Shown here one piece after another: positions 1 to 10,413 of a stretch of DNA of 64,000 nt. The notes under the pieces are model-generated. The model had not been told where the DNA came from. It searched no databases and saw only the letters and a list, made by a program, of their open reading frames with translations. The stretch is from Volvariella volvacea V23 (lineage: Eukaryota > Basidiomycota > Agaricomycetes > Agaricales > Pluteaceae). Each line of letters starts with the position of its first letter. Position 1 is the first letter of the stretch. Made by a program: the position numbers and the translations under genes. The stretch spans positions 530,003-594,002 of the forward strand of contig KB722740.1 in the NCBI GenBank assembly GCA_000349905.1, in the 5' to 3' direction.

Positions 1-1266
1 GTGCTACTCATTCTAGGTTACACCGTTGCGGTCGTTGTAGGTTGCGGTCGTTGTGCGTTCTGTGTCCGGATTTATCTGACCACCGGTTAGATGCAATGGA
101 TCACATCCATATATCAACGAGAGCGTAAGGCATTCGCTTCTAATCTTTTACCGAGGGGCTCACGCGCAGCATGGGGCAGCGGAGGTCCACCCCATTTTCG
201 TGAGTACCCGCCGTCCACAGTGGGTGTTTAAACTGACTGTTTTGCCAATAGCACAAGTAGGCCGTCACCTGGATGACTTACAGCTTTCATTTACATGTTA
301 CTGCCAGCTGTCGGGCTCATAGTGATAACCAGAGATTGGGGGCCTGGATTCACTATGCCATCGCTATGATCTATGACCTTACGACAACAGTCCTCACTGT
401 CATTTTCCTATTAAGGTACAAGTTCTCAGCGTCCATCAGCTCGGTGTAAGTTCCCCATATGCTTCGATTACGCACACAGGGCTGAAATATCTTAGTATAT
501 CTCATCTTACCAAGATGTAGGAAAATTGACAGTTCTCGGTATAACTCACCGCTAATATTTCCCCGGCAGGATGCTCTACGATGGATTGGGCTATTTTATC
601 GTGCTAACAGGTACACTACTAATTGAATCACCTATGCTTGAAAGACTAAACTCAGACAAGGTGTGAACGTTCTTAACCTAATCCTGTACCGATCAGCCCA
701 TGATATACAGGTAAGCGACCCTTCCCTTTCCTCGCGATGGCTTGAACTGCCACTGACTGTACACGCAGACGGCCGCGTAAGGTGCCTCCAGTTCTCAGGT
801 TTGCAGGCTAATTTCATTTTGCGATCCCTAATCCAACAGGGCTTCTTTGGGGTACTGTGTAACGTGGATCATGTCCCAAAGATTGCTTGTGCATCTATAT
901 CGTAAGCCCTTCCACATGGCAGTTCCAGAAGATAAACATGCTCAAACCAAATCAGATGCATCACGAGAACATAGCCAGAGCATTGACGCCGCAATCACCA
1001 TAACTCACCATCTAAATTCAGCACGGGACGTCAGTCGGGCAATACGTACTCAGTTCGAGAACAAGCGTGCTGGTGGCACCACATTTGAGGTTGCTGCGCC
1101 TGATGGCGACTCGGACTTCTCTCCCGAATATCCGGATAGAACCAATGTCCAAGTGAGGATTGAACGGACGGTTAAACTCGAACATCGGTCTCGGGCATAC
1201 GAACTGGAAACATATACTAGGAATGCCACCACGTCGCTCGACCAAGGCACGCGATCCCAGAAATAA
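1..1266 (+). CDS. Basidiomycete integral membrane protein (DUF6533-like), 3' part
   Basis: I read this as the C-terminal part of a multi-span membrane protein of a family common in Agaricomycetes, of unknown function. The supported exons are: one ending at 445 (reading WIHYAIAMIYDL then VIFLLRYKF), 570-610 (MLYDGLGYFIVLT), 661-710 (GVNVLNLILYRSAHDIQ), an 8-nt microexon at 769-776, and 840-1266 (ASLGYCVTWIMSQRLLVHLY followed by a hydrophilic tail). These blocks match, from memory, the conserved MLYDGLGYF...LNILNLxLYR...LGYxVTWIMSQR pattern of the family. Joins are phase-consistent with introns of 124, 50, 58 and 63 nt. The tail after VHLY is charged, without motifs, and probably cytosolic. The 5' exons (1-260) are not resolved: hydrophobic VLLILGYTVAVVVG right at base 1 suggests the gene starts outside the window. 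The family label is tentative; the membrane nature and the exon chain from 360 on are firm. Confidence 0.68.
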
Positions 1267-1882
1267 GAATGTACAGCTGCTCTAATCTTGGGGACTCTTG
1301 CACGGTGGATGTACCTCAATGTGACCACAGTTTCTAGGCGTTTGGATAGGCCTGTTCTACTTTAGCAGCGCGCTATCTTACGTCCACAAGCATGTCTTTC
1401 ACTTACTGTCTTTAATTAGTGGACCTCGGGGATATTCAACTAATTGCTAGCAAGCTAGCATGCTGATATAACGTTTCGCTAGCTGTGATGATTTAGGAAT
1501 GGCATACAAGATCCACTCAGCAGTCGGACTGAAGAGGAGTTGGGGGTCTCCACAGGTGAATCTCGGGTAGAAGTGACTGGTATGATCAAAGTTGCGGAGG
1601 TATTTCTCTCAAACATCTCGCGAATAGCCAGTGATCTCCACTCTCCGGGAGGTACGGTGAGCTGACGTGAGGCATAGTCCTGGGTTGACGTGGGTGGAGA
1701 CTGAAGAATCTACTTTCGATCTGGGTCATCAATGCCACATAAGCGGGATTAGTTAGCAAAATACAGTTAAGTGCTGTCGATGAATTATGGACGTGACAGA
1801 CAGACAGACAAGATAAACAATATGCCAACATGCCAGGGGATATCGCATGGTGAGGGGATAAAGCGATGCATCACCTTGGCCA
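1267..1882. other. Intergenic, no gene seen
   Basis: This is the 3'-to-3' spacer between the membrane protein gene and the DUF218 gene. Open frames here are short and antisense. The only structure noticed is a short GACA microsatellite near 1795-1812. Confidence 0.5.
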
Positions 1883-3159
1883 TTATGAACGAACCCACGG
1901 TAGTTTCCCATTGAAGACTTGTAGAGCGGTGGCATCGGTAGTGTCCGGACACCAATCGAGCAAATGTTGTAATTCTGGACACGAAGTATAATATGAGTGG
2001 AATCGTTTGTGAACGTTGCGCTGTCGTCGCTTGTTCAGAAGCACCGAGTGGCAGCCGTACAAGTCTTGGGTGTATGGGAGGTATCCATTTTGACGCTAGG
2101 TGTAATGAAAGTCACAGAGGGAAAATTTCCCAGAAGATGAATTGCGTCGTCAATCGTCTCCGAAACACGAGTGTTAATGCCAGGAAAACACTTACCTCTC
2201 CAGTTTGTGCGTCATGACCAGCATCCTCATTGGGATCAACACCAATATAATCAAAAGCGTTCTTCGGCCACCTTATCGCAGCACGATGCAGATCCACAAA
2301 CCTGGCAGCCTTGAAACCATAGCCAACGACCGTAATTTTTTCAGGGTATCTACCCGTGTACTCGTGGAAACGTGCAACGGAGAATAGTAAGTTCTGGTAA
2401 GAGTCCAGGGCATGGTTTTCTGTGGTGGCTCGTTGGAACGGGGTGGCTGTGTTGTCGAAGAGATTGGCGGCTATCGCTAACCGCAGGTACGATTCAGCCT
2501 CCGTAGATGTTGATTTGGGTCTCGTCTGGCCTCTATGCCATCAAGTTGTGGAGAGAAAGTGATAGAGTTTGAGCAACGGTTCGCTAAGAGTTGGAAGGCT
2601 TACCGCGTACCCACTGAAGACGAGAAGTGAGCGGCTATCGTTTCGAGCTAACTCGGCGCTGAAAGTGATCGAAAGGCAACAGATGAAAAGCATGAATATC
2701 ATGAACACTTCTCCCGGCGGCGACGGTGTGATACACGAACGCAGCGACTCACCCTTGTTCAATATGGGCATAGAACGCGGCTACGCGGTTCCCGCCTCTT
2801 TGATAGGGTTCTAGTATCCAATCGTCTTCATCAAGCCTTCGCTCTGGGTCTGTTCCAATCCAGATGGCGTGGCCTGGAACCATAATGAGGTGGTTTAGAT
2901 GCCTCAAGCCTCCATCTCGAGGTATTGTAGCAAATAGTTCACTGCCGACGAGTTCGAACTGGTCCGTTGCACATGACGAGGAATACGCGTAGAGGTTGAA
3001 GAGCAAAGATACTGCGGATAATGATGCGAGAAGGAGTACGCCGAGATTAGTCAGTCGTGAGCGGGTGAGTAGGAGGGTGACGAGGTGACGGAGGGGGCTA
3101 GCAACATCCTGTCTATGGAAGGTTCTTCGCTTTGGGAGGGTGACGGGTGAAGGCAACAT
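1883..3159 (-). CDS. DUF218 (YdcF-like) domain type II membrane protein
   Basis: The protein starts at 3159 with a basic N-terminus, then a signal-anchor around residues 35-58 (LGVLLLASLSAVSLLFNLYA). A luminal/extracellular DUF218 domain follows, with HLIMVPGHAIWIG, the block RSLLVFSG, PEKITVVGYGFKAARF and HRAAIRWP. The C-terminal exon (to 1883) reads YGCHSVLLNKRRQRN and ends in a conserved-looking SCPELQHLL...FNGKLPWVRS. Introns are visible at 2753-2661 (approximate), at GGAGAG|GTAAGTG near 2182, and just before the last exon at about 2091. DUF218 proteins in bacteria (SanA, YdcF, ElyC) bind nucleotides or act on envelope precursors; the fungal role is not known to me, so no reaction is proposed. 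The stop lies 157 bp from the end of the unrelated zinc-finger gene that precedes it on the same strand. Confidence 0.82.
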
Positions 3160-3315
3160 GAACAGGGTGGCCTGTGTGAAGCTTGGCGCTTATACGCTAT
3201 CCTCCGGGTGCGCAGACGAAATATAATGACACCATAAAGTGGTATTTACACCATAATAATAGCACGTAAATATACTATACCATCCGTTAGCGCGAAGTAT
3301 ATTAGGTATTCCCTG

Positions 3316-6300
3316 CTATTCGCAGAAGAACTCCAGCAGCCCATCCTCTCCATCCGATGGGTCTTCTTCCAATTCCGTCTGCCAGCTCCTGAGTCGCATC
3401 TTCATTAATTCCGACCACCGCAGTGTTACAGCCTCGTTACTATTCTTGAGGAATCCTCTGATGTGCTTCAGCCATTGCTTGACCAATTTGAAGCGCATCT
3501 CTACTTGCGAGCTAATTGTAGAGTGGGGCTGAAACGGTGGGAAGCACTCTTCGTAAGCCAGCAATACGACTTGCCCAAGCCAATAAAACGGAATGACTGC
3601 CAAAAAATTAGCTAAAAAAGCATTCTGCAGCAAAATGAACGTACCATTGGCTATAAATGGTGCCTCTTCCTCGTCCCTCAGGTGCGGGAATTCAGGAGCA
3701 TTTGTCCAATTATGCAGCCAATTCTGAAGGGAGTAGCCTAAGCCCATGATTTGTTGCATAGCTTCGTCGTTCACTGCAGGAACAAGCGCAGCTCTGGCCA
3801 AGAATTCTGTGGTGCGAGAATTTGCGCAGACCGTAAATAGCTCTCTCAAAATGGCATGAATCAGCACGAAATGTGGAAATGGGCCCAAGGGAACAGGAAT
3901 TGTCGTAGGAATCAACTGACATCGCATTAGGTAGTTTAGAGTCAGTGGCATACTCTCTCCTACAAGCCGTGCTTCGATTGAGGGGAAGGGAGAGCTAGAT
4001 TGCAGGAGTGTGAGCCATTCTTCAGCAGATTGTGCTTGCCAAAGGGCGGTATCGCAAGGAAGGTAGAGGTCCATATCAATCGGATTATATGACGGTTGTA
4101 GGGCAAAATATATGCAGTGACAGCAGTCGTGCATATATGACCAGAGTATGGCACTTAAGAAATTTATGTTGAGGACCTTGTCTACACTAACTATTGAAAC
4201 TGCTCACCGCTTGGTCGTCTCGTGGTGCACCCACTCGTGCCATAATTGTTCCACGGGTACCTCGAACAGAGCGCGCGGTTTCCAAAGGGCATTCCTTTTC
4301 ATCATACCGGCTCGTTTGATCATCTGCACATAGGTATAGAATCGTTGAGTAATTTCCAATTGCAATGAGTCGTGACTAAGTTACCATCACAAGCATTGAA
4401 TGGTAGTACACAGATGTGCTCCTTTCTTCTGCTTCCTGGTGGAACAGACCGATGGTTTGTAACAACACAACCGCCAAAACAAGATCTGTCTGTTCCATGG
4501 GACTCAACTCTTGCTTAGTCTGAATGAAGGCATCAGCATGGTCCACGATGGAAACAAGGCAACGTACAAATTCGCGATCCAGTATTTCTCTCGAAGCTGC
4601 TAATACTTTGGTGATGTACTGAGCAGATTTCTTCGTTCGCATGAACAAGGCACCACATGCCTGCATGGCACTGACGAGGATGGGGGGTTTTTTCGAAGCG
4701 TCAAATGTTGCCGCATGCACGATTGGGAGATGCTTTAGAAAGATTGAAAAGAAACAATAGACTATAATATCACGTAAATCGACTGATTTATTGAGTGAGA
4801 GTAGTAAACATACGATAATGTTGCAATTCCTCAAAGGTATGAAGAGAGTCCATTTTCATGGAGGCAAAGTCTTGTACTGGCAGATGCCGGACATCATTCA
4901 GAGCAGGCTGCAATGAAGGCATCGAGAGGAAGCTTAGCGGTATCGAGGCAGTATCAAGTCCAAGCATCTCCCACATCGATCCTTCCAACCTAGCGGCTGT
5001 TATGTCTGGTCCGTATAATTGCGGCTGCTGGAGAGACACCGGTGTTTGCAAGGGACATGCACCAGGTACAAGCCCTGAAGGTATTAATCGAGTGGGCGGC
5101 GCTTGAGCTGTTGCTTGGAGGGTAGCCGGCACTGTACTCCTGGATACTAGACCAGAGCCTTTCTTCCGTACCTTGCGAACTGTGCTTCCATCAGCTTGCG
5201 GGAATACGCTGGAGAGTAGTTTTACGAAATCGTCCGCCTCGTTCATGAACACAGGAGAAAGGTGACTACGGACGGGCAGTGGCTCGGAATCCGTTGAGTC
5301 TGAGGTGGCTGGTGAATACACTTCCACCAATGTTTCACCTTGCGGTGACGCTTTATCGAATATAGATGGAAACTTGGAGGAGAAATTCTCGGTGTCCGCA
5401 GCCGGCTTAGTACCCCCTGCAAGAATTTTCTGCTTCTCGTCTGGTGGAGAGGAATCGACCATAGACCCTGTTGCAACGGGAGGTGTCGAAGAATAGGTAG
5501 ATGACGAGGAGCTGGTGCTTGGCTGAGCTAGCCCTTGCGGTAGCAGAATGGACGGTGGGGAGTCTGGCGAAAAGGAAGGAGCAAGCGCTGAAACGGGCGC
5601 AGTAGACGTACCAGGCGCCGAGGATGAGGGTAACGGAGTCACAGTCTGTTGGGCCAAGGATGCCATTCTTTTTCCTGTACGCGGGAACACGCATTCCTTA
5701 CCCCTTAGAGTGCACCGCGAGCAAGGAATGAGCTTGTCGCATTTGATCTTAGACTCCATGCATGCAATGCATGATTTCCTTCGGGTACGACTAGACCTGA
5801 TAAAACGGCTTCAATCAGTAAGAATTTACAATACTCCTTTTGAACTCACGGGTCCGTACAGCTCTTCTTGTGTCTTGTAAGTAGGTCACTCCGAGTGAAT
5901 GTGGCATCGCAAGTCTGAAAATATTGCCTATGTTGAGCAATAAACAAGCTGCAATGAGTCAAACATGGATACATCACAGCGGTGAAGCCTTTCGCCAGTA
6001 TCTACAAGGGTATCAGCATCCCGTTATTTTCGGAAGGTGTAGCTGACGGGGTGACGAGGTGACGGGGTGATGGGCGTGAAAACACGAAGCTGCCACTCAC
6101 GAGTACGCAAATGCCTGTTCAGATGAGTTGTCCGAGTGAACTTGGCTGGGCAATAAGGACAGAGCTTGTTCTGAGGAAGGATAGGTATGTTTCCCCGGTG
6201 CGAGCGCATGCTGGAGACAGATCCATCCCGTTTTCTGGGCTCTGCTGCGGAAGGCTGCGATATTGAATCTGTCTTGGATTCAGATGATGCTGGTTGTTGT

Positions 6301-6368
6301 TGTTGTTCAACTTTATCTTGCTGAGAGTGCGGTGATTGCGAAGCAGTATTGTCAGCTGGCATGGTCAT
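3316..6368 (-). CDS. Transcription factor with two C2H2 fingers plus Zn2Cys6 and fungal_trans domain
   Basis: This is a predicted nuclear DNA-binding regulator of the fungal class that joins C2H2 fingers to a binuclear zinc cluster. Exon 1 (6368 to about 6100) gives a Q/S-rich N-terminus and finger 1 (CPYCPAKFTRTTHLNRHLRT). A 29-nt exon (5973-6001) gives HTGERLHRCD, and a 65-nt exon (5850-5914) gives TCDATFTRSDLLTRHKKSC, completing finger 2. The next exon (from 5796) gives RRKSCIACMESKIKCDKLIP and then CSRCTLRGKEC, the Zn2Cys6 motif. A long Pro/Ser/Thr-rich linker follows. From about 4834 down come the helical segments of the fungal-specific regulatory domain (ILDREFVRCLV, LFHQEAEERS, DMDLYLPCDTALWQA). 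All joins keep phase and sites are GT..AG. The protein is roughly 850-900 residues; exons in the 4134-4376 region are inferred from open frame only. The target genes cannot be inferred from the sequence. Confidence 0.9.
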
Positions 6369-6750
6369 GGTTTTCTGAAAGAGGAGAGGTTTACGAGATC
6401 AGAAACAACGCAAGCAACCCAAAGATGTACAAGTCGAGATTGAATTGCATGCCCTTGAACACTCCGCACGGTACCCTCTTAATTTGGACGATATACAAGA
6501 AGCCAGAGAAACCGATATTGCCGTTTGCCGTCCACGGATCTCCTCGACAAGGGTCAGATTCAGTCGTTACCGAGAGGGGGATGTGCTTGATATGAAGACA
6601 TTCATTGACACTCGGCAAAACAAATTATGACCACACAAGACATCATGATCAACGCGCCGCAATTGATCGCGTAGCGCGCCGCCTTAACCACGTCACCTGT
6701 TACAATTGCATCTATTACGACCGGTCTAGTACTAACTTGTCTAAAAATTC
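6369..6750. promoter_or_regulatory. Upstream region of the zinc-finger factor gene
   Basis: This spacer lies between the 3' end of the HAD hydrolase gene and the start of the transcription factor gene, both on the minus strand. It must hold the terminator of the former and the promoter of the latter. No TATA box or other element stands out. Confidence 0.3.
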
Positions 6751-8554
6751 CTACAGTGATGTAGATTCCAACTCTCGCTTGATAGCCCAGCTTACAGCGT
6801 CTTCGACGTCCTCTGCTATGTATGTTGGCTGGTGCGTCGGCTTGCCCTGTTGGGGGTCGAACACCCCCGTCTTGACCAAAATAGATGGCCATCCGGCTCC
6901 ATTTGCTCCAGCAATGTCTAGATCGCAATGTTAGTTAGGCTTGCAGCCAATAACCGGTCGTCCCCGGTTTATCATTCCCCACCTGAATCGGGATTGTCTA
7001 ACCAACACATCAGCCAAGAAATGAATGAGTCAATTCCCGACGCCTACCGCCAATCATGTATCTGCAATACACCATAGTTATAATTTGTTTTTGCTGTGCA
7101 TCGCAAAGTGCTCACATTCGAGGATCGCGACCAGATTCTTCCATCAACTTGAATTTCTCGGTCAGAACTTGGCTGGCAAAGTCATATGTAGCCTTTGTCG
7201 GTTTTCCGTACTGAACATAAGGATATGTACTTCCCGTAAGTGCCTGCTAATGAGTTAGGATCACTTATTTCACAAATGCGCACGTTCACACGCCTGATAC
7301 ACTCCTTGGAATGCCTCAATAAACGCCCCTTGGCCAATCCTGGAATTAGGAAAATCGGATCGCCAAAGTAGGTCTGGATTGCAAAAGATAAGGTCTACGG
7401 GCTTCCCCCGTCCAGCTTCAACATATGGCCCGCCAATATAGCCACCAGATTGAATTACATCTAGAAGAACCTGGACTAGCTCCACAGTCATGAAGCATAC
7501 TTTACGAAAATCCAGGAGCAGCTCACCATCCAGTGCCCAGTCTCTCGGATCGTGGAATACGAAGACGGCCGATATCGGTATTCTTGAGAAGTCTACGACC
7601 TGAAAAAGCGTGTACGGTCAGGGATTGTGTGCACCGAGAAAAGTTGCAAACCTTGGTTGAATGGCGTTCGGGCTCTGTAAGATGATGGAACGGCCAGACA
7701 CTATCAAAGCGGGTATCACAAGTTTTCCGAGATGCCCTTGCGCGAAAACTCACGACGGGTTCCATGCAAGAACATCTAATGTGGTATAAACTTGTTTGAA
7801 CCCGTAGCTAAACTGCAACTGAGAAGTGAACGATATCGGTGTTTCGGTAATCTCACCCTTCAGCCACCTTTCGGCAATCATCGTTTTTTCCGCCGAGGAC
7901 GAGGACAGGCTGACTTGCGTACTTGTGCACCACGCTTTTCAGGACGGTATGAGCCTGAAGATATTGACTATTCTCAATCTGGTGACCGGATAAGTAGCAT
8001 ATCCATGGAACGATAACATTAAAATTATCCTACCTTGAAGCCCAGCTGTTTTGTGAGCTTGCTGCAGCGGTCTTCTTCAGAAACACCGCCTCCGTTCGTC
8101 AGCTATTGAAAATGGTTATCTCCGAGGACGACGGATCACTATGTAATAGATCTACCAAAAGGTATGGAATCTTCCTTCGGCCTGATTTCAGTCCAAGCTT
8201 TCGGGCGTCGGAACAGCCTCGGGCTGAGGGCATACCTTTGGAAGGGGTTTGAGCCTTCGAGGATGGCCAACGCCCGTTTAGCAGCGTGCAACACATTTGG
8301 CCCTCGAATGAGGACACCATCCTGTTTCTCTGCTTTAATTTTGGAAGCATAACAGAGCCATTGAACGCACAATGTCTAGAACGAATGCAAGTGGGGGTTG
8401 AGCTGTTGGTTGGGATGTGGCTGCACGAAGATGAGTAGACATCCTCCGAGAATTTCGGGGAACCAAAAGGCTCACAATAGGACCTCAGTGCATCACTGCA
8501 ATCCATCCAGCGCATTCGGCCGTATGTTCGGAGAGCGACGCGGTTGAGTAGCAT
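6751..8554 (-). CDS. HAD-superfamily IIA hydrolase, CECR5 / YKR070W type
   Basis: This is a predicted haloacid-dehalogenase-fold phosphohydrolase, related to human HDHD5/CECR5 and yeast YKR070W, which are linked to mitochondria; the substrate is unknown. Reading from 8554: a short N-terminus, then LAFVLDI|DGVLIRG, the DxD nucleophile motif I split by an intron (acceptor at about 8328), then the cap-region helix GPNVLHAAKRALAILEGSNP. The next exons give VFVFHDPRDW (about 7560) and PVDLIFCNPDLLWRSDFPN with GQGAFIEAFQ (7270-7491). Then come YDFA..LTEKFKLMEES and two microexons (14 nt at 7048-7061, 15 nt at 6983-6997) that join to read YMIGDNPDSDIAGANGAGW, the Mg-binding motif IV. The last exon (6751-6917) reads GVFDPQQGKPTHQPTYIAED and ends at a TAG. 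Every join keeps frame. The gene is divergent from the CigA-like gene, with 70 bp between start codons. Confidence 0.88.
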
Positions 8555-8624
8555 TTTGAGAGGGTGCAGGTGCTAGGCAAGCCGAACTAGCAATACCTGA
8601 TGTGGTGTCAGGGACGCCAGTCAC

Positions 8625-10280
8625 ATGATGCCCACCTGGTCCAAGAAACGCGCCTCTCTGGACTCCCCAGTCATGGTGTCCATCGCTGCTGCTAGTACCT
8701 CTTCCTTTGTCGTTCTCGAGACAGGCTTGCAATCTCCTCAATGCCATCTTCCTCGGGCTCGACCACTGGGGTCCGCGTATCACCCACGTCAACATGCTAA
8801 GACGAGTGTAACCACGCAAATGATTTTCATCGTTCTACTCGCATTAGCGTCAATGGTCTCATTTGTAGCCGCCTACTACCTGCTCACACACAGGCAAGAC
8901 GGCGATCCTGTCATCCTGGCCTTCAAGCATCCTGACCGACAAACCCAAGCCGAAATTTTCAAGCAGGCGAGCATTGCACCTCCCCGAGTTTTTGGCACTC
9001 TTCATAGCACTCTCGTTGATTCTGGTCCTCCTGAACGGTTCTTAGCTTATCTCCCTCATAGCGGTTTCAACAATCAGAGAATTGCTTTGGAAAACGCTCT
9101 AGTTCTTGCACGGATTCTCAACCGCACCCTCTTGGTTCCTCCTGCAAGGCTCGGCAGGCCTATTCCTTATCGGACCTTCCATACACTCTATCACCAGTGG
9201 AGTTTATCTGATAAGTCTAATCTTCGACACTGCTCGAAACTCTCGCAATACGATATTTCCAATCCGGAATGCTTTCACTATCACGACTACATCAACGTCC
9301 CTTGGAACACCTTGCTTAATATGACTGCTCTTGCCTCTAACCAACGGATTATCCACAGGCCCAAAGTTTCAAGGTCATGGATTAAGGAAAATCTCAACAT
9401 TTCCGTGGAAGAGACACTCGAAATTCCGGATGAATATCTGTATGATTACCGCTTCCTTGACGACGTGGACGGCACACTTTCTCCACACGACAAGTACTTT
9501 CATTCAGTTTATATACGTGATCTTGCTTTATCTCCACATCTCCTCGTGCACTTCGGCACGCTATTTGGGTCTTCACGCCTACACCTAAAGCACCCTCAAC
9601 ACATAGCCCTACGGAAAGACGTTCGTCGAAATGTAATCCTCACCAATCCGATCCTTCAACAAACTGCAGATGCTATCGTGCATGCTATCAACGTCCCTTA
9701 TCTTGCTGTTCATCTGCGTCTAACAGATGGTGTGTTCTTGTTGGATCAGGAGAGCTATCTGCGTTCAACCTGGTGGAGGGTTCTCCATCACGTCTTGCAA
9801 TACTCCTACGAAGACGTTATTTGGCTTGAACAGACGCTCCTTCCATTTGGCCCGCAGATCGAGCTGTCTCCCATTATAGGCGCCCGAGGACGTTCGCAGC
9901 GTCGTTACGTTGTGTCACCACTTATCGCTCAAGGTCAACCACCTTTTGGCTGCAGAGGCAAGATCCACTCTGACCCTCGCCTTGGAATTTTGAATACCCC
10001 TATCTTCATTGCAACAGACCTAAAAAATCCCAGAGACAATCCAATTTTATCCGGTTTTCGTACAACATTTCCCTGTGCTATGCTTTTGGACGATTTCAAG
10101 AACTTCACGGAGCCACTGCGCGATATTAGGAATGACGAAGATGGGCTTGCAATTGCGGGATTTTATACACCTTTAATTGATGCTACTATAGCGGCCAGAG
10201 CTGAGGCGGTTGTTGGTACCGAGGATAGCACCTTTAGTACTTTTCTTGAAGATGTGCTCTGGCCTAGATATCATGAATGA
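8625..10280 (+). CDS. CigA / GDP-fucose protein O-fucosyltransferase-like type II membrane glycosyltransferase
   Basis: A single-exon gene of 551 codons. Residues about 66-86 form a transmembrane anchor (MIFIVLLALASMVSFVAAYY), giving a type II Golgi/ER topology with a 65-residue cytosolic tail. The luminal domain opens with YLPHSGFNNQRIALENALVL and LNRTLLVPP, the donor-sugar region of the O-fucosyltransferase-like fold. It has AVHLRLTDGVF in the middle and ends with AEAVVGTEDSTFSTFLEDV. These blocks match fungal proteins annotated CigA or O-FucT-like. The enzymatic activity is inferred from the fold only. ATG at 8625 gives the full cytosolic tail; the ATG at 8820, directly at the anchor, is an alternative. 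The lack of introns contrasts with nearly all neighbours. Confidence 0.82.
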   Translation: MMPTWSKKRASLDSPVMVSIAAASTSSFVVLETGLQSPQCHLPRARPLGSAYHPRQHAKTSVTTQMIFIVLLALASMVSFVAAYYLLTHRQDGDPVILAFKHPDRQTQAEIFKQASIAPPRVFGTLHSTLVDSGPPERFLAYLPHSGFNNQRIALENALVLARILNRTLLVPPARLGRPIPYRTFHTLYHQWSLSDKSNLRHCSKLSQYDISNPECFHYHDYINVPWNTLLNMTALASNQRIIHRPKVSRSWIKENLNISVEETLEIPDEYLYDYRFLDDVDGTLSPHDKYFHSVYIRDLALSPHLLVHFGTLFGSSRLHLKHPQHIALRKDVRRNVILTNPILQQTADAIVHAINVPYLAVHLRLTDGVFLLDQESYLRSTWWRVLHHVLQYSYEDVIWLEQTLLPFGPQIELSPIIGARGRSQRRYVVSPLIAQGQPPFGCRGKIHSDPRLGILNTPIFIATDLKNPRDNPILSGFRTTFPCAMLLDDFKNFTEPLRDIRNDEDGLAIAGFYTPLIDATIAARAEAVVGTEDSTFSTFLEDVLWPRYHE

Positions 10281-10413
10281 AACTCGATTCTGCCAGTGCC
10301 CTCACCTGTACCGCCTTGGTTAGATAAGTTCGTATCCCTGAAGTGACCCTGGGCATCATGTCCTCCACCAAGACTTGAATATCATCATCAATGATCGCTA
10401 GGAGACTCTCCAT
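10264..10413 (-). CDS. Possible small ORF or exon, antisense tail of the CigA-like gene
   Basis: This is a 49-codon open frame beginning MESLLAIIDDDIQVLVEDMM and continuing PRVTSGIRTYLTKAVQ, with balanced composition and helix-forming character. A possible GTGAGG donor follows ...TKAVQ, so it may be one exon of a short gene. It overlaps the last 17 bases of the plus-strand gene. No family is recognised; it could be a chance frame. Confidence 0.2.
   Translation of the reverse strand: MESLLAIIDDDIQVLVEDMMPRVTSGIRTYLTKAVQVRALAESSFIHDI

Noticed and set aside
6290..6306. GTT repeat as a microsatellite of interest
   Set aside because: It simply encodes a short Gln/Asn run in the N-terminus of the zinc-finger factor.
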